Shown: positions 35,260 to 43,863 of the stretch, one piece after another
Layout of the letters: each line of letters starts with the position of its first letter
How positions within the stretch are numbered: the stretch's first letter is position 1
Position numbers and translations under genes: made by a program
Source: Amycolatopsis vastitatis
GTDB lineage: Bacteria; Actinomycetota; Actinomycetes; Mycobacteriales; Pseudonocardiaceae
Length of the DNA stretch: 64,000 nt
NCBI RefSeq assembly: GCF_002234595.1
Contig: NZ_NMUL01000047.1
Coordinates: forward strand, 62,001 to 126,000
Reading direction: 5' to 3'
The notes under the pieces: model-generated
Database searches by the model: none
What the model saw: the letters and a program-made list of their open reading frames with translations, nothing else
What the model was told of the DNA's origin: nothing

Positions 35260-37151
35260 AGGCTCAGCTCGGGCTTGAGCGCGGACACCGTCCAAACGCG
35301 ACGCTTCCGCGCGGCCAGGGTCGAGACCAGCACCCCGCCCGCGAGGTAGGCCAGCAGGACGCCGATGTCGCCGAGGATCTGGACCGTCGCCCCGCTGTAG
35401 AACAGGTGGCGGAAGCCGTCGATCGCGTAGCCCATCGGCAGCACGACGTGCAGCGGGTACAGCGCGTCCGGGATCGTCTGCCACGGGAACGTGCCGCCCG
35501 CGCTGACCAGCTGCAGGACCAGCAGCACCAGCCCGAGGAACTTCCCGACCGCGCCGAAGAACGCGTTGAGCGCGTGCACCACCGAGGTGAACGTCAGCGA
35601 CACCAGCACGGCGAAGCCGATCGCGCCGAGCGGGTGGGCGATGTGGATGCCGACCAGCCACGTCACCGCGCCGAACAGGACGATCACCTGCGCGGCACCG
35701 AGCAGCGCCGAGGACAGCCAGCCGCCGACGGCGACCCGGAACGGCGCCGCGCCCGCGGTCAGCGCGCGCGTCGAGAGCGGGCGCAGGATCAGGAACAGCA
35801 CGAACGCGCCGATCCAGGTGGCGAGCGAGATGAAGAACGGCGCCAGGCCCGCGCCGTACGTCCCCGCCGACGCCTCGCCGTTGGCGTTCACCGCCACCGG
35901 GTCCGCGATGGTGTTGGCCGTCGCCGAACGGGTCGGGTCGTCGGGGTTCGGGATCTGCTTCAGCCCGGCCGCGAGCCCGTCACGCAGCTTCACCGCGCCG
36001 TCCGCGAGCTGGTTCGTGCCGTTCACGGCGGTCTTTTCGCCGTCGCTGAGCTGCGAAGCGCCGTCGCGCAGCTGGTTCGCGCCGTCGGACGCCTGCGCGA
36101 TGCCGTTCGCCAGCTGCGGCGACGCGGCGGCGAGCTTGGCCGCACCGTCGGACACCTGGCGGGCGCCGTCGGCCAGCTTCGCGAGGTCGCCGTTGGCCTG
36201 CTGGATCTTGCCGTTCGCCTGGTCGACGGGGGAGCGCAGCTGGTCGGCCTTGGCCAGGATCGCCTGCACCTGCGCGTCCGGCACGCCCGCATTGCTCAGG
36301 TCCGTCTGCAGCTGGCTGCGGTAGGAGTCGAGCTTGCCCTGGATGTCGGACGACGCGGTCGCGGCGATCGACGCCGCGTCGGCGACCTTCTGATCACCGG
36401 CGGCCACCTGCGACGCGCCGTTGGCGAGCTGCTGCGTCTGCGAAGGCAGCGCGGCGGTACCGCTCTTCAGCGTGCTCAGGCCGGTCGCCAGCGTCGACGA
36501 TCCGTCCGCGAGCTTCGCCGCGCCGTCGGCCAATTGCTGCTGCCCCGACTTGAGCTGCGTGGCGCCGTCGGCGAGCTGCGACGCGCCGGTCGAGGCCTCC
36601 TGGATCTTGCCGTAGATCGTGGAGAAGCCGACCAGGAACCGGTCCGCGGCCTCGCTGCCGACCTTCTCCGCGATCGTCTTGCGCACCTGCTCGGCGACCT
36701 GCTTCGCGATCGTGCCGGACAGGTAGTTGTTGGCGTCGTTGGTGGTCAGCGTGATCGTCGCCTGCTGCGGCTGGAAGTTGCCGACCGACAGCAGCGACGC
36801 GGAGAAGCCGCTGGGGATGCCGATCGCGAAGGAGTACTTGCCGTCGCGGACGCCGTCGCGGGCGTCCTGCTCGGACACCTCGTGCCACTGGAAGGTGCCG
36901 GACTTGACCAGCTCGTCGGTCACCTCGCGGCCGACGTTGCGCTGCTGGCCGCTGGAGTCCTTCGCGCCGGTGTCGCTGGTGAAGACCGCGGCGGGCAGCT
37001 TGTCGAGCCGGCCGTACGGGTCGTAGTTCGCGTAGAGGTAGAAGGACGCGTAGAGCAGCGGCACCAGGACGAGCGCGACCAAGGCGAGCTTCGGCAGCGT
37101 GCCGGTCGAGAGGCGGCGCAGCTCGTTGCGCGCGATCCGGAAGGCGTTCAT
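35256..37151 (-). CDS. YhgE/Pip-family ABC-2-type exporter subunit
   Basis: The 631-residue membrane protein has one N-terminal membrane segment (LPKLALVALVLVPLLYASFY), a large outer domain of about 370 residues made of repeated heptad-like units (QLADGATQLKSGQQQLADGA, ASQLSDGEKTAVNGTNQLAD), and about five C-terminal segments ending in the ABC-2 membrane pattern (YAIDGFRHLFYSGATVQILG). This is the YhgE/Pip (phage-infection protein) layout known for type VII/ESX-like and drug export. It is encoded with an ATPase-like protein and a TetR regulator in one operon. Start ATG 37151, overlapping the ATPase-like gene's stop by 4 bases. Confidence 0.9.
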   Translation of the reverse strand: MNAFRIARNELRRLSTGTLPKLALVALVLVPLLYASFYLYANYDPYGRLDKLPAAVFTSDTGAKDSSGQQRNVGREVTDELVKSGTFQWHEVSEQDARDGVRDGKYSFAIGIPSGFSASLLSVGNFQPQQATITLTTNDANNYLSGTIAKQVAEQVRKTIAEKVGSEAADRFLVGFSTIYGKIQEASTGASQLADGATQLKSGQQQLADGAAKLADGSSTLATGLSTLKSGTAALPSQTQQLANGASQVAAGDQKVADAASIAATASSDIQGKLDSYRSQLQTDLSNAGVPDAQVQAILAKADQLRSPVDQANGKIQQANGDLAKLADGARQVSDGAAKLAAASPQLANGIAQASDGANQLRDGASQLSDGEKTAVNGTNQLADGAVKLRDGLAAGLKQIPNPDDPTRSATANTIADPVAVNANGEASAGTYGAGLAPFFISLATWIGAFVLFLILRPLSTRALTAGAAPFRVAVGGWLSSALLGAAQVIVLFGAVTWLVGIHIAHPLGAIGFAVLVSLTFTSVVHALNAFFGAVGKFLGLVLLVLQLVSAGGTFPWQTIPDALYPLHVVLPMGYAIDGFRHLFYSGATVQILGDIGVLLAYLAGGVLVSTLAARKRRVWTVSALKPELSL

Positions 37152-37867
37152 GCGGGGTCTCCGTCAGTGCTCACGGTGAGCTCTTCGGTGGGTTCGGGAG
37201 AGTTGGGTTCGGGAGAGCTGGGTTCGGGTTCGGGGGAGTGGTGCCGCGGCTCGGGCTGCTCGGTGGCGCCGATGCGCGCGGGCGCGAAGGGCAGCGCGGA
37301 CAGCGGGGTCGTCGCGGCCAGCACGACGACGGCGAAGCCACGCTCGGCCTGCTCGCGCGCCAGCCCGGCCCAGCCGTCGACGTCGCTCGTGTGCCGGTCC
37401 GGGGTGTCGAGCACCAGGACGCGCACGCCCTTGCGCTCCGCGGCCAGCTCGGTCAGCAGCCGCGTGCGCAGCACCGGCGTGAGGTTCTCGAAGCGCGTGC
37501 CGGCGAACGGCGCCGCGTCGTGCTCGGCGAGCCAGCGGGCGACGTCCTCCTTGCCGGCCGGGCGGTGGGCCAGCGCCAGCTCTTCGCCGACGACCACGCG
37601 CAGGGGCAGGGCGTCGTCGGGCTCGCTGACGCCGGGCGCGTCGACGACCGCGACGAGCTCGGGCAGGCCCGCGTCGACGCCCTCGGCGTGCACCGTGCCG
37701 GTGGTCGGCTCGAGCCGCCCGGCCAGCGCCAGGCCGAACGCCGTGACGCCGACGCCGGGTTCGCCGTGCACGATCGCCAGGTCGCCTTCGCCGACGGTCA
37801 GCGAGGTGGGCGGTAACAAGGTGCCGTGGTGCCCTTCGAGGGACACCCGATCGGCTCGGACCTGCAC
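37148..37867 (-). CDS. ABC ATPase-like protein with degenerate Walker A
   Basis: The 239-residue protein has the shape of an ABC ATP-binding subunit but the Walker A Lys is missing (HGEPGVGVTAFGLALAG instead of GxxGxGKS/T). The Walker B is VLVLDTPDRH, without the catalytic Glu, and there is no LSGGQ signature (ENLTPVLRTRLLTEL stands at its place). It probably binds but does not hydrolyse ATP, or acts as a scaffold for the YhgE-type exporter that follows. The C-terminal 35 residues are a Pro/Glu/Ser repeat (SPEPEPSSPEPNSPEP) coded by direct repeats at 37190-37237. ATG 37867 is 20 bases below a palindromic operator. Confidence 0.85.
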   Translation of the reverse strand: MQVRADRVSLEGHHGTLLPPTSLTVGEGDLAIVHGEPGVGVTAFGLALAGRLEPTTGTVHAEGVDAGLPELVAVVDAPGVSEPDDALPLRVVVGEELALAHRPAGKEDVARWLAEHDAAPFAGTRFENLTPVLRTRLLTELAAERKGVRVLVLDTPDRHTSDVDGWAGLAREQAERGFAVVVLAATTPLSALPFAPARIGATEQPEPRHHSPEPEPSSPEPNSPEPTEELTVSTDGDPA

Positions 37868-37887
37868 GGTTTCTCCCGCTTCGAGAA

Positions 37888-37915
37888 CTTTTGAACTGAC
37901 CGGTCAGTTCAAAAG
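37888..37915. promoter_or_regulatory. 28-bp perfect palindrome, probable TetR operator
   Basis: CTTTTGAACTGACC is followed by its exact reverse complement; the centre is TGACCGGTCA, the form common for AcrR/TetR operators. It lies 20 bases before the ATPase-like gene 37867 (minus), which heads an operon that ends in a TetR gene, so autoregulation is likely. Genes at 37990 on the other side end here, so the site serves only the operon. Confidence 0.88.
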
Positions 37916-37989
37916 CTAGTCCCGGCGGGCGCCGGCGGCAAGATCACCGGACGCACGTCACACTTGTGGGTGGGTCACCGGATCGTGGG

Positions 37990-38910
37990 TCAGCGCAGCG
38001 CCGCCGCCGGGCGCACCTCCCAGGTCGTCCACAGTGGACGATAGCCCTGCCGGTGCCAGAACACCGAGGACAGCGGGTTGGTCGGGTTGTAGTAGAGGTA
38101 CGTGCGGGTGGCGCCGCCCCGGTGCAGCTCGCGGTGCACGTGGGCCATCAGCGCCCGGCCGAACCCGCCACCGCGCTCGCCGGGGGCGGTCACGACGTTG
38201 TTCACGTACCCCCAGCGTCCCGCCGGGAGCAGCTCGCCCGCTTCGGTGCCCGGCAGCGCGTCCACCCACGCGCAGTGCGCGAGCGCGCGGATTTCGCCGT
38301 CCTCTTCGGCCAGCCAGACGGCCGGCTCGTCCTCGGCGAGAGCGTCCCGCAGGGACGGCGCCAGCAGCTCGGCCGTGTTGTCCCGGCGCGGCGCGGCGAC
38401 GAGCCCGGTGTAGTCGAACGTCGTCACGGCCAGCTCCAGCGCCGCGGCGAAGTCGCCCGGCGCGGCCCGGCGGACGGCGACCCCCGGCTCGGCCCCGGCC
38501 GGGGAAGCGGTGCGCACGCCGACGGCGGAGAGCGGGACGAGGCCGTGGTCGAGGAAGGCGCGGATCGCCTCGGCGTCCCGGCTGGGCCAGACGACGACGC
38601 ACGCCGAGTCGGCGCCGGTCTCCTCGGTCTCCAGGCGGCCCTTTAACGCGCGCAGCAGGAGGTCCGCGCCTTCGGTGCCGGTGTCGCCGAAGTACGGGAA
38701 GAGCTGCCAGGTGTCGGCGGCCGACCACAGCATCGGGACGTCGCCGGGCGCGAGCCGGTGCCGCAGCAGCACCCCGGTGACCTGGGTGCCGTCCGCGGTC
38801 GCCGCGTCGAGGCGCTCGCCGGCGGCCGGGGGCGGCGCGGGCGGCAGCAGCGCGTCGACCGCGGCGAAGCGCGCCCGGTGCGCCGCCAGCAGCGGCTCGG
38901 CGATGTCCAT
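37990..38910 (-). CDS. GNAT family N-acetyltransferase (first of two paralogues)
   Basis: The 306-residue protein carries a N-terminal domain of unknown function and a GNAT domain in its second half: YVNNVVTAPGERGGGFGRAL, with AcCoA motif RGGGFGRALMAHVHREL, and the last strand YYNPTNPLSSVFWHRQGYRP. The gene next to it (38933-39844) encodes a protein of equal length and layout (identical end motif FWHRQGYRPLWT), so they are a tandem duplication. Start ATG 38910 behind GGGGGGACC. The acceptor substrate is unknown. Confidence 0.88.
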   Translation of the reverse strand: MDIAEPLLAAHRARFAAVDALLPPAPPPAAGERLDAATADGTQVTGVLLRHRLAPGDVPMLWSAADTWQLFPYFGDTGTEGADLLLRALKGRLETEETGADSACVVVWPSRDAEAIRAFLDHGLVPLSAVGVRTASPAGAEPGVAVRRAAPGDFAAALELAVTTFDYTGLVAAPRRDNTAELLAPSLRDALAEDEPAVWLAEEDGEIRALAHCAWVDALPGTEAGELLPAGRWGYVNNVVTAPGERGGGFGRALMAHVHRELHRGGATRTYLYYNPTNPLSSVFWHRQGYRPLWTTWEVRPAAALR

Positions 38911-38932
38911 GGTCCCCCCTGGAGAGTGCGAG

Positions 38933-39844
38933 TCAGGACCAGGCGGGGCGCCGGATCCACATGGTCCACAGTGGACGATAGCCCTGCCGGTGCCAGAACA
39001 CCGGCGAGAGCGGGTTCGCCGGGTGGTAGAACAGGAACGTGCCGCGCACCTCGCGCCCGAGCAGGTCCTCGTGTGCCACCGCCATCAGCGCCCGGCCCAC
39101 CCCGCCGCCGCGCGCCGCGGGCGCCACCGACAGCGTGTCGACGTACCCCCAGCGCCCCGGGAGCAGCCGGCCGTGGACGCTGTTGCCCGGCGCCGGGGAG
39201 GCCAGCGCGCAGGAGGCCAGTCCCACCGGCACGCCGTCGTCCTCCGCGAGCCAGACCAGGCCGCTGAAACGCAGGGAACGGACGACTTCCGTGCGCAGCA
39301 GCGCCCGCGCGCCCGGCCGCCGCACCGCGGTGCCGACCAGCGACGTGTAGCGCCACTCCGCCAGCCGCAGTTCGGTCAGCGCCTCGACGTCGCCCTCTTC
39401 GGCGAGCCGGACGGTCACCCGGGCCGGCCCCGGGACCTCGGGCGGGACGGCGGCCCGCACCGCCAGGCAGGTCATCGGCGCGAACCCGTGCGCCAGCAGC
39501 ACCGCCGACGCCTCGGCGTCGCGGCTCGGCCAGGTCAGCGTGCAGCCCGAGTCCGGGCCGGGCCGGGTCCCGCGCAGCCGGTCGCGCCACGCGCCCAGCA
39601 GTGCGGCGAGGCCCGCAGCGCCGCTTTCGCCGGGCACCGCGGTCAGGTCCCAGATCTCCGACGGCCCCCACAGCGCGGGCCACGACCCCGCGGCGTGCAC
39701 GACGTGCGCCAGCAGGCCGCCCGCCTTCCGGCTTCCGGTGACAGTCAGCAGCGGTTCGCTCACCGCCGGCGGCGCGGCGATCGGCGGGAGCAGCGGGTCG
39801 AGCGCGGCGAACCGCGCGTTCTGCTGCTCCTCCAGGGGGTTCAC
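38933..39844 (-). CDS. GNAT family N-acetyltransferase (second of two paralogues)
   Basis: The 303-residue protein is a paralogue of the gene at 37990: N-terminal domain, then GNAT domain with YVDTLSVAPAARGGGVGRAL and FLFYHPANPLSPVFWHRQGY. Its start GTG 39844 overlaps the methyltransferase stop by 4 bases (GTGA), so the three genes 40692-37990 form one operon. A longer frame reaching 40573 overlaps the methyltransferase and is rejected. The role may be to modify a small molecule together with the methyltransferase. Confidence 0.88.
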   Translation of the reverse strand: MNPLEEQQNARFAALDPLLPPIAAPPAVSEPLLTVTGSRKAGGLLAHVVHAAGSWPALWGPSEIWDLTAVPGESGAAGLAALLGAWRDRLRGTRPGPDSGCTLTWPSRDAEASAVLLAHGFAPMTCLAVRAAVPPEVPGPARVTVRLAEEGDVEALTELRLAEWRYTSLVGTAVRRPGARALLRTEVVRSLRFSGLVWLAEDDGVPVGLASCALASPAPGNSVHGRLLPGRWGYVDTLSVAPAARGGGVGRALMAVAHEDLLGREVRGTFLFYHPANPLSPVFWHRQGYRPLWTMWIRRPAWS

Positions 39845-40692
39845 GAGCGGTGCGCGCGGAAGATCGCGGTGCCCGGAAACAGCTTGCCGCGCAACGGGCT
39901 CCACTGGCCCCAGACCCGCGTGTGGCCCTCCGGCCACTCCGGCTCGACCAGGTCGGTCAGGGTGAACCCGGCCGCGGCCAGCGCGCGGACGTAGTCGCCG
40001 AGGGTGTGGTGGTACTCGACGTAGGTGGCAGTGCCGTCGTCGTCGACCTCGACGTACGGGGTGCGGTCGAAGTACGGCTGGGTGACGGTGAGACCCTGCG
40101 GGCCCGGGTCGTCGGGGAAGATCCACCGCATCGGGTGAGTCACCGAGAACACCCACGGCGCGCCGGGCCGCAGCACCCGGTGCACCTCGGCGAAGACCGC
40201 GTCCACCGACGCCACGAACGGGACCGCGCCGAAGGCCGAGCAGGCCGCGTCGAAGCTGCCGGACGCCAGCGGCAGGTGCTCGGCGTTGGCCTGCACCATC
40301 GGCACGGCGAGGCCGGTGCGCTCGTTGCCCGCGCGTGCGTGGCGGAGCATGCCCGCCGACAGGTCGGTCGCCACGGCGTGCGCGCCCTGGCCGGCGAGCC
40401 AGCGCGAGCACGCGGCCTGCCCGCAGCCGACCTCCAGCACGCGCTTGCCCCGGACGTCGCCGAGCAGCCGCGCGTCCGCCTCCCGGATCCCCTCCGGGCA
40501 CCAGACGAAGTCGGCGTCGCCGAGGAACCCGCCGTGCTCGGCCTGGTAGTCGTCGGCGTCGGCGTCCCACCACGCGAGGTTGGCCGCTGCGGCTTCGGCC
40601 CCGCCGACCTCGCGGTAGGCGATCGCCGTGGTGCCCAGCCGGTGCTCGGCGGCCTCGTGGCGCCCCGGCGCGGACGGCTCCTCCGGTGGCAT
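39841..40692 (-). CDS. SAM-dependent class I methyltransferase
   Basis: The 283-residue protein has the Rossmann-type methyltransferase fold: motif I VLEVGCGQAACSRWLAGQG (about 98-116), the post-I acid VATDLSAGML, motif II-IV ASGSFDAACSAFGAVPFV and the post-motif VHRVLRPGAPWVFSVTHPM. The N-terminal 60 residues include EAAAANLAWWDADADDYQAE, as found in the Methyltransf_11 group. The substrate cannot be read. ATG 40692 follows GGAG; the longer frame from 41004 is rejected. It heads an operon with two GNATs. Confidence 0.88.
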   Translation of the reverse strand: MPPEEPSAPGRHEAAEHRLGTTAIAYREVGGAEAAAANLAWWDADADDYQAEHGGFLGDADFVWCPEGIREADARLLGDVRGKRVLEVGCGQAACSRWLAGQGAHAVATDLSAGMLRHARAGNERTGLAVPMVQANAEHLPLASGSFDAACSAFGAVPFVASVDAVFAEVHRVLRPGAPWVFSVTHPMRWIFPDDPGPQGLTVTQPYFDRTPYVEVDDDGTATYVEYHHTLGDYVRALAAAGFTLTDLVEPEWPEGHTRVWGQWSPLRGKLFPGTAIFRAHRS

Positions 40693-40793
40693 GATGGTGT
40701 CTCCGGTCCCGGTGGCCACTGCTCGTTCCACCTGCGTCCTGGTGCCTGCGGTTTGCTTCCGCGAGGACCTTAGCGAGCGAGGGGGGACCCTGA

Positions 40794-40823
40794 TTGTGCC
40801 GCCTAGCGGCTGCCGCGTAGGAT
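40794..40823 (+). promoter_or_regulatory. probable promoter of rpsA
   Basis: TTGTGC (40794-40799) and TAGGAT (40818-40823) lie 18 bases apart, close to the -35/-10 consensus of the main sigma factor. The rpsA start is 189 bases downstream, leaving a long 5' leader, which ribosomal protein genes often use for feedback control. Confidence 0.5.
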
Positions 40824-41012
40824 AAGTGTTAGCGCAGTGGGTTCGCGCTGCCTTCCGCTCAGCTTCTGGTTGGGACTCGGGGTCGCGCACCGTATGCGGG
40901 GTCATGCCGCGGTCGTTCACTGGTGGACGTTTGCTCGCAGGGTCGTCGCATGCCGCCCATCGCGCCGACAACTGCCAACCCTCGATTCCCATCCACCGGA
41001 GCAACCCGCCTA

Positions 41013-42512
41013 ATGACCATCGACACCGCCACCGCCCCGACCGCCCCGAACGCGGCCCCGCAGGTCGCCATCAACGACATCGGGTCGGAGGAAGATTTCC
41101 TCGCGGCTATCGACAAGACGATCAAGTACTTCAACGATGGCGACATCGTCGAAGGCACCATCGTCAAGGTCGACCGCGACGAGGTCCTGCTCGACATCGG
41201 CTACAAGACCGAGGGTGTCATCCCCTCGCGTGAGCTCTCCATCAAGCACGATGTCGACCCGGCTGAGGTTGTCACCGTCGGCGATGAGGTCGAAGCCCTC
41301 GTTCTCCAGAAGGAGGACAAGGAAGGCCGTCTGATCCTGTCCAAGAAGCGCGCGCAGTACGAGCGCGCCTGGGGCACGATCGAGGAGCTCAAGGAGAAGG
41401 ACGAGCCCGTCAAGGGCACCGTCATCGAGGTCGTCAAGGGCGGCCTCATCCTGGACATCGGCCTGCGCGGCTTCCTCCCCGCGTCCCTGGTCGAGATGCG
41501 CCGCGTGCGCGACCTGCAGCCGTACGTCGGCCGCGAGCTCGAGGCGAAGATCATCGAGCTGGACAAGAACCGCAACAACGTGGTCCTGTCCCGCCGCGCC
41601 TACCTCGAGCAGACCCAGTCCGAGGTGCGCAGCGAGTTCCTCAACGCGCTCGCCAAGGGCCAGGTCCGCAAGGGCGTCGTGTCGTCCATCGTCAACTTCG
41701 GTGCCTTCGTGGACCTGGGTGGCGTCGACGGCCTGGTGCACGTCTCCGAGCTGTCCTGGAAGCACATCGACCACCCGTCCGAGGTCGTCGAGGTCGGCCA
41801 GGAGGTCACGGTCGAGGTCCTGGACGTCGACATGGACCGCGAGCGCGTCTCGCTGTCGCTGAAGGCGACCCAGGAAGACCCGTGGCGCCAGTTCGCCCGC
41901 ACCCACGCGATCGGCCAGATCGTGCCGGGCAAGGTCACCAAGCTGGTTCCGTTCGGTGCGTTCGTGCGCGTCGAAGAGGGCATCGAGGGCCTGGTCCACA
42001 TCTCGGAGCTGGCCGAGCGCCACGTCGAGATCCCGGAGCAGGTCGTCCAGGTCAACGGCGACGTCATGGTCAAGGTCATCGACATCGACCTCGAGCGCCG
42101 TCGCATCTCGCTGTCGCTGAAGCAGGCGAACGAGGGTGTCACGCCGGACACCGAGTTCGACCCGACCCAGTACGGCATGGCCGCCGAGTACGACGCCGAG
42201 GGCAACTACATCTACCCCGAAGGCTTCGACCCGGACACCCAGGAGTGGCAGGAAGGCTTCGACAAGCAGCGTGAGGAGTGGGAGCGCCAGTACGCCGAGG
42301 CGCACACTCGTTACGAGGCCCACATGAAGCAGGTCGTGAAGGCCGTCGAGCAGGACGCGGAAGCGGCTGCCGACGCGGCGACCGGCATCGAGGGTGGCGC
42401 GGAGAGCTACACCTCGGGCTCGACCGCGACCGACACGAAGAGCAGCGGTGGCACCCTCGCCTCCGACGAGCAGCTCGCGGCGCTCCGCGAGAAGCTCTCC
42501 GGTGGTGCGTGA
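41013..42512 (+). CDS. rpsA: 30S ribosomal protein S1
   Basis: The 499-residue protein has four S1 domains at about 40-110, 125-190, 208-278 and 295-365, with typical phrases (VKVDRDEVLLDIGYKTEGVI, GVVSSIVNFGAFVDLGGVDG, GKVTKLVPFGAFVRVEEGIE). Four domains rather than six is usual for high-GC Gram-positives. It brings mRNA to the ribosome and in actinobacteria may also bind tmRNA. The C-terminal 100 residues are acidic and poor in order. ATG 41013 is preceded by GGAG 13 bases upstream; the frame from 40923 is not used. Confidence 0.97.
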   Translation: MTIDTATAPTAPNAAPQVAINDIGSEEDFLAAIDKTIKYFNDGDIVEGTIVKVDRDEVLLDIGYKTEGVIPSRELSIKHDVDPAEVVTVGDEVEALVLQKEDKEGRLILSKKRAQYERAWGTIEELKEKDEPVKGTVIEVVKGGLILDIGLRGFLPASLVEMRRVRDLQPYVGRELEAKIIELDKNRNNVVLSRRAYLEQTQSEVRSEFLNALAKGQVRKGVVSSIVNFGAFVDLGGVDGLVHVSELSWKHIDHPSEVVEVGQEVTVEVLDVDMDRERVSLSLKATQEDPWRQFARTHAIGQIVPGKVTKLVPFGAFVRVEEGIEGLVHISELAERHVEIPEQVVQVNGDVMVKVIDIDLERRRISLSLKQANEGVTPDTEFDPTQYGMAAEYDAEGNYIYPEGFDPDTQEWQEGFDKQREEWERQYAEAHTRYEAHMKQVVKAVEQDAEAAADAATGIEGGAESYTSGSTATDTKSSGGTLASDEQLAALREKLSGGA

Positions 42513-42525
42513 GCACTAGTGCTCT

Positions 42526-42583
42526 GAGCCAGACAACGCTGAGCTAGACAACGCTGAGCTAGACAACGCTGAGCTAGACAACG
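42526..42583 (+). repeat. tandem 15-bp repeat behind rpsA
   Basis: The unit GAGCTAGACAACGCT occurs about 3.9 times in head-to-tail order (42526-42540 with one change, 42541, 42556, 42571-42583). It lies directly after the rpsA stop and before the terminator hairpin. Each unit holds the stop TAG. Confidence 0.95.
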
Positions 42584-42586
42584 AAG

Positions 42587-42611
42587 CCCCCGGTCCACTT
42601 CGGACCGGGGG
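42587..42611 (+). terminator. intrinsic terminator of rpsA
   Basis: CCCCCGGTCC and GGACCGGGGG form a perfect 10-bp stem around ACTTC, followed by TTTCG. Confidence 0.9.
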
Positions 42612-42635
42612 TTTCGTCGTCTTCCGGTCCGCCGG

Positions 42636-43271
42636 TCAGCGGTTGCGCAGGCCGAGTCCGGTCATCATCGCCGTCACCGTCCGGCGGTACATCTGCTCGT
42701 TCGCCTCTTCGGTCGGCGGGATGAACCAGTCGGGCAACGGCGTCCGCGAAGCCAGCATCAGCTCCGCGCTGACCAGGCCGTGCATGGCCGTCCACAGCTG
42801 GTACGCCGCCGAGCGGGCGTCCGCTTCCGGCGGGCACACCCGGTCGACGCGGGCGATGAACATGCCGAACGTCGTCCGGAGCACCGCCGACCGCAGGGCC
42901 GGGTCCGGGTCGAAGCCGGGGACCGGGCGTTCGAACATCAGTCCGTAGCGGGCCGGGCTCTCCCGGGCGAAGCTCCGGTATTCGAGGGCCAGGTGCAGCA
43001 AGTCGCCGATGCCGTCCGGGCTCGACGGCGGCAGCCCCTCCAGCAGCTCCCGCAGCGAGTCGAAAGTGCGCTCGTACAGGGCGTCGAGCAGGCCCGCGCG
43101 GCCGCCGAAGCGGGCGTAGACCGAGAGGGTCGACGCGCCGGCGGCCTCGGCCACACCGCGCACGGTCAGGCCCGTGACACCCCGGTCCAGCAGCACGGAC
43201 AACGCCGCGTCGAGGTGCCGCTCGCGGCTGCCCTGCTCGGCCGGGCGCGTCGGCAGATGCCTGGTGGCCAC
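42636..43271 (-). CDS. TetR-family transcriptional regulator
   Basis: The 211-residue protein starts at GTG 43271 behind GGGGG; a longer frame is possible (ATG 43322). The helix-turn-helix at about 20-60 reads LDAALSVLLDRGVTGLTVRG, then EAAGASTLSVYARFGGRAGL. The C-terminal part is of the TetR_C_33/WHG type (FGMFIARVDRVCPPEADARS). It is divergent from the OsmC gene at 43410, 138 bases away, which it could regulate; no palindrome was found between. Confidence 0.88.
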   Translation of the reverse strand: MATRHLPTRPAEQGSRERHLDAALSVLLDRGVTGLTVRGVAEAAGASTLSVYARFGGRAGLLDALYERTFDSLRELLEGLPPSSPDGIGDLLHLALEYRSFARESPARYGLMFERPVPGFDPDPALRSAVLRTTFGMFIARVDRVCPPEADARSAAYQLWTAMHGLVSAELMLASRTPLPDWFIPPTEEANEQMYRRTVTAMMTGLGLRNR

Positions 43272-43409
43272 GGCGCACCCCCTTCGCAGCGGCCGGGCGC
43301 AAGCGGCGTCCGGGTGACCCATCCGCAGCAGAAGATACGATATCCGCCCCGGTCTTGGGAATGCGCGGGATGTCCGGATCTGCTCCCGTCCCCGGGAGAA
43401 TGGACACTG

Positions 43410-43856
43410 ATGAACCAGCCCGAGCCCGGCACGGTCGTCGTCACGGCGACCGGCGACGGCACCTACACCCAGCAGGTCACCACGGCGACGCACACGCTGC
43501 TCGTCGACGAACCGGTCGCGGTCGGCGGCGCCGACGCCGGCCCGAACCCGTACGAGCTGCTGCTCGCGTCGCTGGGTTCGTGCACGGCGATCACGCTGCG
43601 GATGTACGCCGACCGCAAGGGCATCCCGCTGACCCGGGCGACGATCCGGCTGCGTCACGACCGCATCCACGCCGAGGACTGCGAACGGTGCGAGACCGAG
43701 CGCGGCATGCTCAGCCGGATCACACGCGAGATCGAGCTCGAGGGCGACCTCGACGACGACCAGCGGGCCCGGCTCATGCTGATCGCCGACAAGTGCCCGG
43801 TGCACCGCACGCTGTCGTCGGAGATCGCGATCGAGACGCGCGAAACCGGCCGCTGA
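43410..43856 (+). CDS. OsmC/Ohr-family peroxide-related protein
   Basis: The 148-residue protein is a single OsmC domain. The redox Cys pair is present: C57 in YELLLASLGSCTAITLRMYA and a second Cys in ADKCPVHRTLSSEI (about 128). There are two extra Cys in DCERCETERG. OsmC/Ohr members reduce organic hydroperoxides. ATG 43410. It is a separate unit next to a divergent TetR gene. Confidence 0.9.
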   Translation: MNQPEPGTVVVTATGDGTYTQQVTTATHTLLVDEPVAVGGADAGPNPYELLLASLGSCTAITLRMYADRKGIPLTRATIRLRHDRIHAEDCERCETERGMLSRITREIELEGDLDDDQRARLMLIADKCPVHRTLSSEIAIETRETGR

Positions 43857-43863
43857 GCTGCGG

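Noticed and set aside
35406..37919. Plus-strand frame of 837 residues over the YhgE-type gene
   Set aside because: It is the shadow of the heptad repeats and ATPase-like gene on the other strand; composition is Arg/Gly/Val repetitive.
41010..42323. Minus-strand frame of 437 residues over rpsA
   Set aside because: It is the mirror of the S1 domains with Asp/Val/Leu repeats only; no start signal.
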